From Bdellovibrionales bacterium RIFCSPHIGHO2_01_FULL_40_29 (GTDB taxonomy: Bacteria; Bdellovibrionota; Bdellovibrionia; Bdellovibrionales; Bdellovibrionaceae), in assembly GCA_001771815.1 (NCBI GenBank), contig MEPU01000010.1, forward strand, positions 48,226 to 112,225: a DNA stretch of 64,000 nucleotides. Reading direction: 5' to 3'. Of the stretch, positions 35,802-45,096 are shown piece by piece; positions within the stretch are counted from its first letter, which is position 1; every line of letters begins with the position of its first letter. The notes under the pieces were generated by a model. That model had not been told where the DNA came from. It did no database searches and saw nothing but the letters and a program-made list of their open reading frames with translations. The position numbers were made by a program, and so were the translations under genes.

Positions 35802-36982
35802 AAAAGATCAGCTAAATTACCGAGGCCGCTATTTGTAAATCCAGATTTTGCATTGTGCGACTTCCAGGAAAGATCTTCGGCTTCGGTTGGCAATCCCAAT
35901 GAAATCCGTTTCTGTTCAAAAAGAATTTCATCAATTTGGACAGAAATCACATCGCCTTTTTTCTTCATTTCATAGCCTTGAGCATCAACAGAATCCCGCC
36001 ATTTTGATTTTGGCAATAGACCTGTTACCCCAGGAGCAATATTAACAAATAAACCATATTGCTCTTTCTTTTCGACAGTTCCCTTGTGAATAGAGCCCAC
36101 TGGAAAATTCTGAGGCACTTTCATCCATGGATCACCTTCGCCACCGGCTTGCTTGATAGATAAAGAAATTTTCAAGCGACCATCCACATCATCCACTTTT
36201 AAAATCATCACAGAAACCGTTTGTCCGACAGAAACAGCTTCACTTGGATCTTGAAGGCGAGACCAACCAATTTCAGAAATATGTACTAAACCTTCAACGC
36301 CTTCGCCGATATCGACAAACGCACCAAATTTTTCAAGACGCGTGATCTTTCCTGAAACAATATCACCGGATTTTGTCGTGGCTAAAAAAGAACCCTCTTT
36401 TTCAGCTTTATTTAAATCCAAAAGCTGTCTCCGAGACACAACAATATTGCGCCCCTTGGGTTCATACTTTGTAATAATGAAATCAAACTTCTTTTCGACA
36501 TAACTTTGATGATCCGTGATGCGATAGTCCATTTGGCTCACAGGACAAAACGCTGTTTTACCCTGAATGTTGACTCGAAATCCGCCATTGCAAACCTCAG
36601 TCACGCGGCCTTCAACGGGCATTTCCATATCAAAAGCATCTTCCAAAGAATCCATATCTTGGCTGGCTTTTTTTGAGCCTTTTTTCACGACGCGAATTTC
36701 TCCGCCCTTGGTGTTCACAACCACGACATCAATGCGATCGCCAACTTTGTATTTCAATTCTTTATTTTCATCCAAAAGTTCATTTTTTAAAATGACGGCA
36801 TCGCTGGATACTGGAGTTGTCAAAAAGGCTTCTTCTTTTCCGATGGAAAGTATTTCTGCCGTAAAGCCGTCTCCATTTTTTAATTTTCCACCTATGATTT
36901 TAGCTGAATCCTCGAACATGGATGCAAAATCAGTTGCGGCTTTGACATTAAGTTCGTCACCAAAAATATCGCGTTTAGACAT
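35789..36982 (-). CDS. RNA-binding protein with four S1 domains
   Basis: A cytosolic protein related to ribosomal protein S1, probably binding mRNA or ribosomes. Four OB-fold S1 repeats are visible: about 35-100, 124-190 (EGRVTEVCNGGFRVNIQGK), 207-280 (GKITRLEKFGAFVDIGEG, then GLVHISEIGWSRLQD) and 300-368 (GTVEKKEQYGLFVNIAPG). True S1 usually has six, so this is an accessory S1-like protein, as occurs beside rpsA in other phyla. AAGGA seven bases upstream favours the ATG at 36982 over 36988. It follows the DUF4442 gene by 20 nt on the same strand and ends in a terminator. Confidence 0.88.
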   Translation of the reverse strand: MSKRDIFGDELNVKAATDFASMFEDSAKIIGGKLKNGDGFTAEILSIGKEEAFLTTPVSSDAVILKNELLDENKELKYKVGDRIDVVVVNTKGGEIRVVKKGSKKASQDMDSLEDAFDMEMPVEGRVTEVCNGGFRVNIQGKTAFCPVSQMDYRITDHQSYVEKKFDFIITKYEPKGRNIVVSRRQLLDLNKAEKEGSFLATTKSGDIVSGKITRLEKFGAFVDIGEGVEGLVHISEIGWSRLQDPSEAVSVGQTVSVMILKVDDVDGRLKISLSIKQAGGEGDPWMKVPQNFPVGSIHKGTVEKKEQYGLFVNIAPGVTGLLPKSKWRDSVDAQGYEMKKKGDVISVQIDEILFEQKRISLGLPTEAEDLSWKSHNAKSGFTNSGLGNLADLLKKK

Positions 36983-37002
36983 GGTCATTTCCTTAGAGTA
37001 AA

Positions 37003-37491
37003 TTAAGTGCTTACCTTACGGCGTTTTACAGACAAAGTCAGGGCAAAAGTCGCCACCTTTTCGGTTTCACTGACAGACGGGACTATGGCATAGGCAGTCA
37101 TTGTCCGGTTGATCCGTTCTGTTGAATTTTTAGCCTCTTCAATTTGATCAACAACAGTTTGCGCCTCTTCACAGATGAAAAGCACATCCCCTTCAGCCCG
37201 TTTTAAAAACTCAGCTTTGTAGTCTTTAAAAAGAAAATCAATGCGCTCGCCTGATTCTTTAATTTTTTTAACGGCCAACATGGCAATACAAAGTTCAGAC
37301 CCAATGGCTAAGGCACCAAAGTACATAGCGCCTAAATGATTTTTTGTTCGAAATCCCAATTTTATTTTCAGGACTGTGCGTTCGTTTGTGGCCTCGACCA
37401 CTCGAGGCGAACAAAAACCGATCAGTGGGATTTTCGACCAAGCATATAGCGACAGAAGAAGATTATCTTTAAATGATTGCATTTTACTCAT
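37003..37491 (-). CDS. DUF4442 hotdog-fold protein
   Basis: A 162-aa hotdog-fold protein of the DUF4442 / YiiD C-terminal type, probably a thioesterase-like enzyme acting on acyl-CoA or acyl carrier protein. The diagnostic segment is RTKNHLGAMYFGALAIGSEL, where N-H-x-G-x-x-x-F-G forms the active-site helix, followed by the strand FLFKDYKAEFLKRAEG. It is upstream of and codirectional with the S1-domain gene, 20 nt apart, so they share a transcript. The substrate is unknown. No ribosome site is evident before the ATG. Confidence 0.75.
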   Translation of the reverse strand: MSKMQSFKDNLLLSLYAWSKIPLIGFCSPRVVEATNERTVLKIKLGFRTKNHLGAMYFGALAIGSELCIAMLAVKKIKESGERIDFLFKDYKAEFLKRAEGDVLFICEEAQTVVDQIEEAKNSTERINRTMTAYAIVPSVSETEKVATFALTLSVKRRKVST

Positions 37492-37537
37492 AGAAAAAAT
37501 TCTAGCTTAGTCCTTCATTTAAGCGCAAACTGTATCT

Positions 37538-38527
37538 ATGAAAACAATCGAAACACCCTTTACGCGAATGCTCAATATTCAGTACCCCATCATCGGGGCC
37601 CCGATGTTTTTAGTTTCAAATGTCGATATGGTGACCGAAATCAGTGAAGCCGGTGGCATCGGAACATTCCCAGCCTTGAATTATCGACCGATCGAGAATT
37701 ACGACGCCGCAATCAAGGAAATGAAATCCCGAACTCAGAAACCCATTGGTGTGAATATCATTGTAAACAAAAGCAACACACGCGCTCAAGATGATGTGCG
37801 AATTGCTCTTAAGCATGGCGTTGAGCTTTTCATCACTTCCTTGGGATCTCCCAAAGAAGTGATCATCGAGGCTCATAAAAATGGAGCTAAAGTCATTTGT
37901 GATGTTGTGAATTTAGAGCATGCTAAAAAAGTCCAAGATCTGGGAGCCGACGGAGTTATTGCTGTCAGCACCGGAGCCGGCGGCCATGCCGGCCCAATTT
38001 CACCCATCGTTTTAATCGACTGGTTACAAAAAAAACTCTCTATCCCTGTGATTGCCGCCGGCGGTGTTGCCGATGGAGCAACAATGGCTTCGATGCTGAC
38101 TCTGGGGGCCGCAGCGGTTTCAATCGGTACACGATTTATTGCGTGCAAAGAGGCCACGATAGAACAAGCTTACAAAGACGCTGTGGTCCGAAGCACTCCC
38201 GAAGATATTGTGATGACAACACGAGTCTCGGGAACACCGGCTTCCGTGATCAACACGGACTATGTTAAAAAAATTGGCCTGGATCTGCCTTGGTATCTGA
38301 AAGTCCTCAAAGACAAAAAGTTAACTAAAAAATATGTGGTGCCGTTGATTCACTATTTAGGTTCGAAATCTTTAGAGCAAGCCGCCACAGCCCCCAGCTG
38401 GAAAACTGTCTGGAGCGCCGGTCAATCCGTCGGTTTAATCGAAGACATTCTATCATGCCGTGAAATCATGGAAAAACTAGTCTCTGAATATGAAGCCTGT
38501 TTAGAAAAAGCTCCGCGCTTAAAATGA
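37538..38527 (+). CDS. Nitronate monooxygenase family flavoprotein
   Basis: A TIM-barrel FMN enzyme of the 2-nitropropane dioxygenase/NMO family that oxidises alkyl nitronates; some relatives are enoyl reductases. Motifs are YPIIGAPMF at the N-terminus, DVVNLEHAKKVQDLGADGVI, GAGGHAG with the catalytic His, IPVIAAGGVADGATM and ALGA-like TLGAAAVSIGTRF for phosphate binding. At 329 aa it is normal size. The stop overlaps the parvulin start in ATGA, so the two are co-translated. The physiological substrate is not deducible. Confidence 0.88.
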   Translation: MKTIETPFTRMLNIQYPIIGAPMFLVSNVDMVTEISEAGGIGTFPALNYRPIENYDAAIKEMKSRTQKPIGVNIIVNKSNTRAQDDVRIALKHGVELFITSLGSPKEVIIEAHKNGAKVICDVVNLEHAKKVQDLGADGVIAVSTGAGGHAGPISPIVLIDWLQKKLSIPVIAAGGVADGATMASMLTLGAAAVSIGTRFIACKEATIEQAYKDAVVRSTPEDIVMTTRVSGTPASVINTDYVKKIGLDLPWYLKVLKDKKLTKKYVVPLIHYLGSKSLEQAATAPSWKTVWSAGQSVGLIEDILSCREIMEKLVSEYEACLEKAPRLK

Positions 38528-38799
38528 AATTCTATCACGTCCACCATATCCTGGTGAATCACCGCTTCGAAGCCGAGGATCTGTTAAAAAAACTGACCGA
38601 AGGCAAAACATTACAAGAGCTGGCCAAAAAATTTTCAACCTGCTCGTCATCTGCAAATCATGGTGATTTGGGACCCATAGCTCTCGGTAAAGCCGATCCA
38701 AATTTTGAAGAGGCCGCTCTTCAGCTTAAACCTGGAGAAATAACAAAAAAGCCGATTCGTTCCCGATTCGGCTTTCATATTATACTTCGAATTTCTTAA
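38524..38799 (+). CDS. Parvulin-type peptidyl-prolyl isomerase (PpiC-like)
   Basis: A single-domain 91-aa rotamase that catalyses cis-trans isomerisation at prolines. VHHILVNHRFEAEDL begins the fold with the conserved His, KFSTCSSSANHGDLGPI is the family S-x-x-x-x-x-G-G-D-L-G segment, and GEITKKPIRSRFGFHIILR is the C-terminal signature. There is no signal peptide, so it acts in the cytosol like E. coli PpiC. It overlaps the nitronate monooxygenase gene by 4 nt. Confidence 0.93.
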   Translation: MKFYHVHHILVNHRFEAEDLLKKLTEGKTLQELAKKFSTCSSSANHGDLGPIALGKADPNFEEAALQLKPGEITKKPIRSRFGFHIILRIS

Positions 38800-38807
38800 A
38801 TTATTTT

Positions 38808-39299
38808 TTAAAGACTTTCTAGATAACGAATCACTTCCGGAGCTTTTGATAAATTCAGTTTTACTTCGCGAATCACTCGCACAGCGTCTGCTTGCTTGAT
38901 CCGAGATTCTTTGATTTTTTGAGCCACTAAATGCTCAATAGGATCGGTTATTTTATAAACTGATTTGTGCTGGGGCCATAAGTTTGTTTTAGAATTTGCT
39001 CCACCAATGCTCAGTGGAATAAAGTGATCAATTTTAAAATCATTTCGCGGCATACGACGAATATTAAATCCAAACTCTTCGTCATATTCGCGGATTATTT
39101 CTTTTTTCAATTCAGGTGGGACATCTCGTTCACAGTAGGTGATATTTTCTTGGTATCGCTTCGTACCTTGTTCGCAAAGAGCGCCAGGTGTCTTGGTCAG
39201 CTCTGGGCCATCAGGATATGATGACGAGGCCAGTGCCAAGGTTTGAAATAAAAAGCTAAGAACAAACAGCGAGCGCAGAACAAGTGTCTTTACGATCAT
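38808..39299 (-). CDS. Exported HNH-nuclease-like protein
   Basis: A 163-aa protein with a signal peptide (VLRSLFVLSFLFQTLALA). Residues about 83-105 (FKIDHFIPLSIGGANSKTNL then WPQH) match the betaBeta-alpha-Me/HNH core: DH supplies the general base and metal ligand, N and H the later ligands. Two Cys flank the preceding region (ALCEQG and TYCERD) and could form a disulfide. A secreted HNH protein could degrade prey or environmental DNA, but some such proteins are non-nucleolytic. GGAG six bases before the ATG supports the start. Monocistronic as far as visible. Confidence 0.7.
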   Translation of the reverse strand: MIVKTLVLRSLFVLSFLFQTLALASSSYPDGPELTKTPGALCEQGTKRYQENITYCERDVPPELKKEIIREYDEEFGFNIRRMPRNDFKIDHFIPLSIGGANSKTNLWPQHKSVYKITDPIEHLVAQKIKESRIKQADAVRVIREVKLNLSKAPEVIRYLESL

Positions 39300-39581
39300 T
39301 TTCTCTCCAAGTAGTCAGGCCTTTACGGTGCCTGGTAGAAACGCTGACCCCTATTGTCAGCATATATTCGGAACAAAACCTTTAAATGTGGGACAACAAT
39401 CACCTCAAACACTGTTAAGTTTCAACCAAAACATCAATGACGCTCTGTATTAAATTGTTTTAAAGTTCAAACACTTAAAAGTCATCTGAAAAATGCTTAA
39501 CCATTGGGAAAAAGCAGGTGATTCTATCCACTTATGTTTACCCATTGAAAACATTACAGTCCTCTATTAGCGTCTGAGATC
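39300..39581. other. Divergent intergenic region between HNH gene and lysC
   Basis: No gene is seen in these 282 bp. Small stems occur near the HNH side: CAGGC (39316-39320) with GCCTG (39330-39334), and GCTGAC (39343-39348) with GTCAGC (39356-39361). These would be in the 5' leader of the HNH gene. I do not recognise a lysine riboswitch before lysC. Confidence 0.4.
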
Positions 39582-40943
39582 ATGAAAAAACGAATTGTCT
39601 CAAAATTTGGTGGAACCTCCATGGGAAATGCCGAGTGCATGATCCGCAGTGCTCAGGTTTGTCTTAAACAAAAATCCAATCTGATTGTGGTTTCAGCCAC
39701 CTCCGGCACAACAAATCTGTTGATAGAACTTTCACTCACGGCTGAAAAAAAATCATGGCCTGAAGCTGAAACCATTCTTCGAAAAATTGAAACCAACCAT
39801 CTGAAAATAGCCGCTGAATTAAAATCATCAGAACAAACTCAGCAGGCCCTGCACTCATTGATTCATGAACTTGAATCACTCACTCGAGGTATCCATTTAT
39901 TAAAAGATTGCTCGGCCAAAGCGTTTGATTACATTCAAAGTTTCGGAGAACGATTATCATCCCTTCTTTTCACGGATGCCTTGACTCAGGAAGCTAAAAA
40001 AAGTGGTCAGCCACATCTCATTAAGTGGCTCGATGCCCGCACAATTCTAAAAACAGATGATCAATTTAGCAAAGCCCGCCCCTTAACTGATCTAATTATT
40101 CAAATCGCTCAGAGCGATTTGATTCCACAAATAGAACAGGGCACCGTTTTTGTGACTCAGGGCTTTATTGGCGAAACACTGGATGGCAAAACCACCACTC
40201 TAGGACGAGGTGGCAGTGACTATTCAGCGGCCATCTTTGCTGAAGCCATTGCTGCAGAAACTCTTGAAATTTGGACTGACGTTCCCGGAATTGCAACGAC
40301 AGATCCGCGAATTTGCTCCTCTGCAAAATCTCTGAAAGAAATTTCATTCAAAGAGGCTTCCGAACTGGCAACCTTTGGAGCGAAAGTTTTGCATCCTGCA
40401 ACTCTGATCCCAGCTATTCGAAAAAATATCCCCGTCTTTGTCGGTAGCAGTTTTGATTCAGATCAAAAAGGCACTTGGGTTTTAAAGAATGTCTCAGAAT
40501 GGCCTCTGGTGCGAGCTCTCGCTCTTCGCAAAAAGCAAACACTTGTCACATTGTCCACGCCTGAGATGCTGCACACTCATGGATTTTTATTTGGAATTTT
40601 TAAAATCTTTAATGATCACAAAGTCAGTATTGATGCCATCACAACCAGTGAAATCAGTGTTTCTGTGACCTTAGATGACAGCACCTTGGTGAATACAAAG
40701 CTCATCGAAGATCTTTCAAAATCAGCCGATGTGCAAATCGAAGATGGTCTGGCACTGGTCAGCTTGATTGGGAACAATATCAATCACACACCGGGCCTGG
40801 CCAATAAAATTTTTGAAACCATCTCGGACATCAATGTGCGCATGATTTGCTTAGGAGCTAGTAAACACAATTTTTGCTTTTTAGTGAAAGAAGATGATGG
40901 CGCAACCGTCGTTCAGAAATTGCATCATCAGTTTATCGACTGA
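39582..40943 (+). CDS. lysC: Aspartate kinase
   Basis: Phosphorylates aspartate, the first step to lysine, threonine, methionine and diaminopimelate. The kinase domain begins KFGGTSMGNAE (residues about 6-16). FGERLSSLLF, TLGRGGSDYSA for nucleotide binding, and EIWTDVPGIATTDPRI follow. Two C-terminal ACT-type segments (VTLSTPEMLHTHGFLFGIFK; ISVSVTLDD; LVSLIGNNINHTPGLANKIF) suggest allosteric control. The 453-aa length fits the monofunctional LysC class. It is transcribed alone and converges with the ABC-F gene. Confidence 0.93.
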   Translation: MKKRIVSKFGGTSMGNAECMIRSAQVCLKQKSNLIVVSATSGTTNLLIELSLTAEKKSWPEAETILRKIETNHLKIAAELKSSEQTQQALHSLIHELESLTRGIHLLKDCSAKAFDYIQSFGERLSSLLFTDALTQEAKKSGQPHLIKWLDARTILKTDDQFSKARPLTDLIIQIAQSDLIPQIEQGTVFVTQGFIGETLDGKTTTLGRGGSDYSAAIFAEAIAAETLEIWTDVPGIATTDPRICSSAKSLKEISFKEASELATFGAKVLHPATLIPAIRKNIPVFVGSSFDSDQKGTWVLKNVSEWPLVRALALRKKQTLVTLSTPEMLHTHGFLFGIFKIFNDHKVSIDAITTSEISVSVTLDDSTLVNTKLIEDLSKSADVQIEDGLALVSLIGNNINHTPGLANKIFETISDINVRMICLGASKHNFCFLVKEDDGATVVQKLHHQFID

Positions 40944-40950
40944 CATTCCA

Positions 40951-42786
40951 CTAAGCATTTTGTTTGAATTCTATGAGCTTTTTTTCTTTGATTTCGCAAT
41001 TTTCCATGTGTTCCAGCAAGCTCTCTTCGGTGCGGTCAATTTCTTGGGTCAAAACCGAAAGCTCTTTGGCTAAATTTGCAGCTGCCGTGCCTTGAGTTGT
41101 CAGTAATTCCTGGTTGAGTTGGTCTCGTTTTTTTTGAAACTGATTTACGAGTTCTTCACATTTTAAAATTTTTCGCTGCAACTCTTTGATCTCACTTTGA
41201 AGACGCTTGGTTTCTTCTTTATAGTTAAACTTCAACTTCCGATCTGGAATCACATCAACCTTGGCGCTGCGTTTGTCCTCGTCAGCCTTTGCAAATTGGT
41301 CTTTGAGAGCCCCTTTTTCAAGACTCCATAAATAATCATCGTACGTTCCGGGATAGACATACACCTGTCCATCCCGGATTTCCAAAATTTGCTTAGAAAT
41401 CCTTTTCAGAAAACTACGATCATGACTGACCACAATCAAAGTCCCTTGGAAATGATCCAATGCTGTAGCTAAAGCTTCGACTGTGTCAAAATCAAGATGA
41501 TTCGTCGGCTCATCCATAATCAAAACAGGATTGCGTTGCAGTAGAATTTGTCCCAAGGCCACGCGTGATTTTTCACCGCCCGAAAGAACTTTTATTTTCT
41601 TTCGCACATCATCACCCGAAAAAAGCAACGAACCCGCCATATTTAAAATTTCTTGAGCCGTGGTATCGCCTTTGGCTTTCCGTTGTAAACTATCCAAAAC
41701 AGTGTCATCACCAATTAAATCTTCAGAGACATGCTGTGCAAAGTACGAGATTTTGACATGAATGCCCTCGTCACGAGTTCCAGCTATTAATGGAATCCGA
41801 CCTGCTAAACTTTTTAATAGCGTGGATTTACCCGCACCATTAAAGCCTACAACACCAACTTTCATGCCTCGATTCAGCCGTATGCTTACCTGGGATAAGA
41901 TGGCTTTGTCTCCGTAACCCAACATGGCTTTATCTAATGTCAGCACGTCTTTTCCGGTTTGAATCACATCTGGAATTTTAATCCGAGATTTCACAGGCAG
42001 CTCTTTGATCTCGATTTTTTCCATTTTTTCGATTTGCTTGATGCGACTCTGTGCTTGGCGCGCTTTAGTCGCCTTTGAACGAAAACGATCCACAAAGTCT
42101 TGCATGTGCTTTCGTTTTAAATCCAAATTAGCAGCTTGCGCCTGAAGCACTTCAGCCAATTGACGTTTCTGTTCAAAATAATCTTCGATATGCCCCGGAA
42201 ATTTGGAAATATCACCAGCTTCGACCTCAACTGTTGCTTCGGTCGTGCGCTTGAGAAATTCACGATCATGTGAAATCAGAAGAAAGGAACCTTTATATTC
42301 CTGCAAAAAGTTTTCTAAAGCCATGATGCTTTCTAAATCCAAAAAATTTGTGGGTTCATCCAGAAGCATCAGATCAGGCTCTTGTCCGATCAAGTACAAC
42401 AGCTTCATCCGCATACGGTATCCACCACTGAGACTCGAGAGCGGCTGTTGGAAGTGATCCTGAGTTAATCCTAATGAAAGACCCAATTGTTTCAAATCCC
42501 AAATCGGTTTAAGACAATGAGACTCAAGATAATCCTCTGCTAAATCAGTTAAGTTCCATTCAGATTCTTGTTCGAGATAACCAATTCGAAGTCCTTGCCG
42601 TTTAACAACCTCACCGGAATCATAACTTTCAAGTCCTGTGATTATTTTAAACAATGTGGTTTTGCCAGCACCATTCGGACCAATGACTCCAATATGCTCG
42701 TTTTCATTGACAGAAAGACTGGCTCCTTCGAATAAAGTTCGTCCACCGAATGATTTTGAAATTTTCTGAACTTGTAATAAACTCAT
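40951..42786 (-). CDS. ABC-F family ATPase (Uup/YheS-like)
   Basis: A cytosolic protein with two ABC domains and no membrane segment, of the group acting on the ribosomal E site or in DNA stability. The first domain has Walker A GPNGAGKTT (about 37-45), signature LSGGYRMRM and Walker B LMLLDEPTNFLDL. The second has GFNGAGKST, LSGGEKSRVALGQ and VLIMDEPTNHLDF. A ~75-residue linker (LKRKHMQDFVDRFRSKATKA) lies between, and a C-terminal coiled coil (about 530-611, ELQRKILKCEELVNQFQKKR) resembles the DNA-binding arm of Uup. The exact subfamily is not settled by eye. Confidence 0.9.
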   Translation of the reverse strand: MSLLQVQKISKSFGGRTLFEGASLSVNENEHIGVIGPNGAGKTTLFKIITGLESYDSGEVVKRQGLRIGYLEQESEWNLTDLAEDYLESHCLKPIWDLKQLGLSLGLTQDHFQQPLSSLSGGYRMRMKLLYLIGQEPDLMLLDEPTNFLDLESIMALENFLQEYKGSFLLISHDREFLKRTTEATVEVEAGDISKFPGHIEDYFEQKRQLAEVLQAQAANLDLKRKHMQDFVDRFRSKATKARQAQSRIKQIEKMEKIEIKELPVKSRIKIPDVIQTGKDVLTLDKAMLGYGDKAILSQVSIRLNRGMKVGVVGFNGAGKSTLLKSLAGRIPLIAGTRDEGIHVKISYFAQHVSEDLIGDDTVLDSLQRKAKGDTTAQEILNMAGSLLFSGDDVRKKIKVLSGGEKSRVALGQILLQRNPVLIMDEPTNHLDFDTVEALATALDHFQGTLIVVSHDRSFLKRISKQILEIRDGQVYVYPGTYDDYLWSLEKGALKDQFAKADEDKRSAKVDVIPDRKLKFNYKEETKRLQSEIKELQRKILKCEELVNQFQKKRDQLNQELLTTQGTAAANLAKELSVLTQEIDRTEESLLEHMENCEIKEKKLIEFKQNA

Positions 42787-42819
42787 GAAAAATGAGCCTA
42801 CGGCATGAGACCGACCAGG

Positions 42820-43782
42820 TCAAAAACGTTCTGACGTCAGGATAGCCATTTGTGTTTTGGTCTTTCCGGATAAAGTGGCGTGGAATTTTCCACGGCTTAA
42901 AATAAGCTCGCGCAACTGTGCAAATCTTGACCATGATTGCGTCGCGTGCAGTCCGGCCACCAAGCCCGTCACAAATGCCGTGGCCTGAGATGTTCCGCTC
43001 ATCACACCATAAGTGTTCTGCGGCAGTGTTGATAAAATTCTTTTTCCAGGAGCCGCAATATCCACCGTCTGCAAACCAAAATTACTAAAGGTCATTAAAC
43101 GCCCGCGCTGGTCGCTTGCTGCGACCGAAATCATATTCTTGAGACAGTAACTTGATGGATAGTAGCTTTTAAAATCATTATTAGTTTGGCTATTCCCTGC
43201 TGCGGCAATAAAAGGGATTCCACGTTTAAGACTGTCTTGGATGGCCCGCAGCTCAGGCCCGCTGCTTTGATAACCACCGCCAGAGTAATTTATCACATGG
43301 GCATTCATTTTGTTGGCATATTGAATGGCACGATTTGAATCAGCCAAATTTTTTTCATTCTTCGAATTGGCACTGTAGTATTTTAGAACCATGATTTTTA
43401 ACGACGACGCATGAGATTTTCCCATGATTTGTTTTTTAAACTCGCGCTGAACAATCCCGCTGATATGCGTGCCATGTCCATTCTCATCACTAACATCGTG
43501 ACTATTATCAACAAAATTCCATCCATGGACATCATCGACAAATCCATTGCCATCATCATCTATTTTATTATTCTCTTTGTGATTTCCAAAATGGTCTAAA
43601 CCACTTTCACCTTCATTGATCCAGATCGCATCTTTTAAATCTTTGTGATAGATATCAACTCCCGTATCAATAATTGCAACGATCGTTGGACGAGGTGATC
43701 GAAATTGAAATTTATTTTTTAAAATGGCTCCTTGTGCGCTGACTGTGAACAAAGCAATACCTATAATGAAATTAATTTTCAC
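42820..43782 (-). CDS. Exported subtilisin-like serine protease (S8)
   Basis: An extracytoplasmic peptidase. The mature domain shows the catalytic triad and oxyanion hole: Asp in AIIDTGVDIY, His in GHGTHISG, Asn in AAAGNSQT and Ser in MSGTSQATAFVTG. The frame is open to an ATG at 43797, but GGGGAGAG lies five bases before a GTG at 43782. I take the GTG, giving VKINFIIGIALFTVSAQGA as signal peptide and 320 aa. No propeptide domain of normal size separates the signal from the catalytic core, so maturation may be simple. A calcium-binding-like acidic loop (NNKIDDDGNGFVDD) is inserted after the Asp. Confidence 0.9.
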   Translation of the reverse strand: MKINFIIGIALFTVSAQGAILKNKFQFRSPRPTIVAIIDTGVDIYHKDLKDAIWINEGESGLDHFGNHKENNKIDDDGNGFVDDVHGWNFVDNSHDVSDENGHGTHISGIVQREFKKQIMGKSHASSLKIMVLKYYSANSKNEKNLADSNRAIQYANKMNAHVINYSGGGYQSSGPELRAIQDSLKRGIPFIAAAGNSQTNNDFKSYYPSSYCLKNMISVAASDQRGRLMTFSNFGLQTVDIAAPGKRILSTLPQNTYGVMSGTSQATAFVTGLVAGLHATQSWSRFAQLRELILSRGKFHATLSGKTKTQMAILTSERF

Positions 43783-43888
43783 TGAAACTCTCCCCATTAG
43801 AATGTTTTTTTTAGATTTTATTTAAACTGCAGTAAGAGTTTATAAAGCAATCGGTGCGCCAGCTCGAAGCTAGCGCTCAATGATTGTG

Positions 43889-43905
43889 ACACCTGTCTAA
43901 GGTGT
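43889..43905. repeat. Short inverted repeat upstream of the subtilase gene
   Basis: ACACCT (43889-43894) and AGGTGT (43900-43905) flank a 5-base spacer in the 186-bp gap between the diguanylate cyclase stop and the protease start; AGGTGT recurs in AACAGGTGTT at 43943-43952. It could be an operator or a weak terminator; there is no T-run. Confidence 0.3.
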
Positions 43906-43983
43906 AACCTGTATGGAAATCCATAGACAGCTCTAGAAATATAACAGGTGTTTTAGTATGAGTCACTTCAGCTATTAAGTCAG

Positions 43984-45096
43984 TTATGCCACCTTGATGA
44001 CCTTAATCGAATTTGAAGCAATGGTGTATTTGTTGCGTCCTGAGTTTTTAGATTGATACAACGCTGTATCCGCGCGCTTTAACCAATCTGCAGCACTTTC
44101 ACTTTCAATTAACTGAGCAATTCCCATTGAAACAGTGAACCGAATTTCAAATTTATCTTGAATAAAAGACTCTTCACGAATTCTCTTTTGAACAATATCT
44201 GCACGCTGCACAGCAAGCTCTAATGAATGCGTCGGCAGAATAACCACGAATTCTTCGCCTCCGATGCGTGCAACCATTTCGCCTTCCCGATTAAAAACTT
44301 CTTGAAGAATTCGAACACACTCTTTCAAAACATAATCCCCGATATCGTGCCCATAGGAGTCATTGATTTTTTTGAAAAAATCAATGTCCATCAGAATAAG
44401 ACTTGTTGGGGATTGACTGATTGGCGACAGTTGAATCAACTTATTGATATACTCGTCACAGCTTTTTCGATTATGAGCTGACGTCAGATGATCCCTGGCT
44501 AAGTTTGTATTCGCAACCACCAATTGCTTCTTGATGGTCTCAAGATTTTTTTTAACAGACACCATGCGCTTCTGACGCATTTCATTTTTTTGCGATTGAT
44601 ACTGCATATATGAATTGATGAATTCACGCGATCGCAATCGCAGGCTTTCAATGGAGTTGGCTTCGACAGCTTCTTTTAAATCCTGCAATTGACTGGCTAA
44701 GGTCTTATCCTTTGAGTTTTCAAACTCGATATCTTCACTCAGTTGATCTGCAAAATCCCAAACGATGCGCTTGAAATCATCGAACGTATTCTGAATATAG
44801 GAGTATTCATCTATTCGGTAACTTGAAAAGAACTGACGAATATCAAAAAGTGTTTTTTCCATTTTTTTGGGATTGTCTTCAATCAATGCTTTTGAAAGGC
44901 AATCCAATTTTTCGCGCACTTTTCGAATCGAATGCTTTTCAACTTCGAATAAGTTTTTATTATACACATCAATCATATACAACAATGTGGCTTTATCTTC
45001 GCTGATTGTCGGTAATGATTTTGCGGGTTCGCTGGTGTCGGGTTTAATAAATCCAATATCCAACTGCTCAACGAGCTTAACAATCCATTGCTTCAA
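43984..45096 (-). CDS. Diguanylate cyclase (GGDEF domain)
   Basis: Makes cyclic di-GMP from two GTP. The C-terminal ~170 residues are a GGDEF domain: RDHLTSAHNRKS, LMDIDFFKKINDSYGHDIGD with the metal Asp, and the signature ARIGGEEFVVILP. The I-site that normally reads RxxD five residues earlier is REGE, so product inhibition may be weakened. The N-terminal 200 residues are helical and charged with no TM segment or recognised sensor domain, so the protein is cytosolic and its input unknown. It is divergent from the secreted phosphatase gene. Confidence 0.92.
   Translation of the reverse strand: MKQWIVKLVEQLDIGFIKPDTSEPAKSLPTISEDKATLLYMIDVYNKNLFEVEKHSIRKVREKLDCLSKALIEDNPKKMEKTLFDIRQFFSSYRIDEYSYIQNTFDDFKRIVWDFADQLSEDIEFENSKDKTLASQLQDLKEAVEANSIESLRLRSREFINSYMQYQSQKNEMRQKRMVSVKKNLETIKKQLVVANTNLARDHLTSAHNRKSCDEYINKLIQLSPISQSPTSLILMDIDFFKKINDSYGHDIGDYVLKECVRILQEVFNREGEMVARIGGEEFVVILPTHSLELAVQRADIVQKRIREESFIQDKFEIRFTVSMGIAQLIESESAADWLKRADTALYQSKNSGRNKYTIASNSIKVIKVA

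Noticed and set aside
38746..38777. Inverted repeat near the end of the parvulin gene
   Set aside because: It is within conserved coding sequence (RSRFGFHI), has a mismatch and no T-run, so it is better explained by codon choice.
39302..39581. Lysine riboswitch before lysC
   Set aside because: I could not find the five-helix junction or conserved core; only two short stems near the opposite gene are present.
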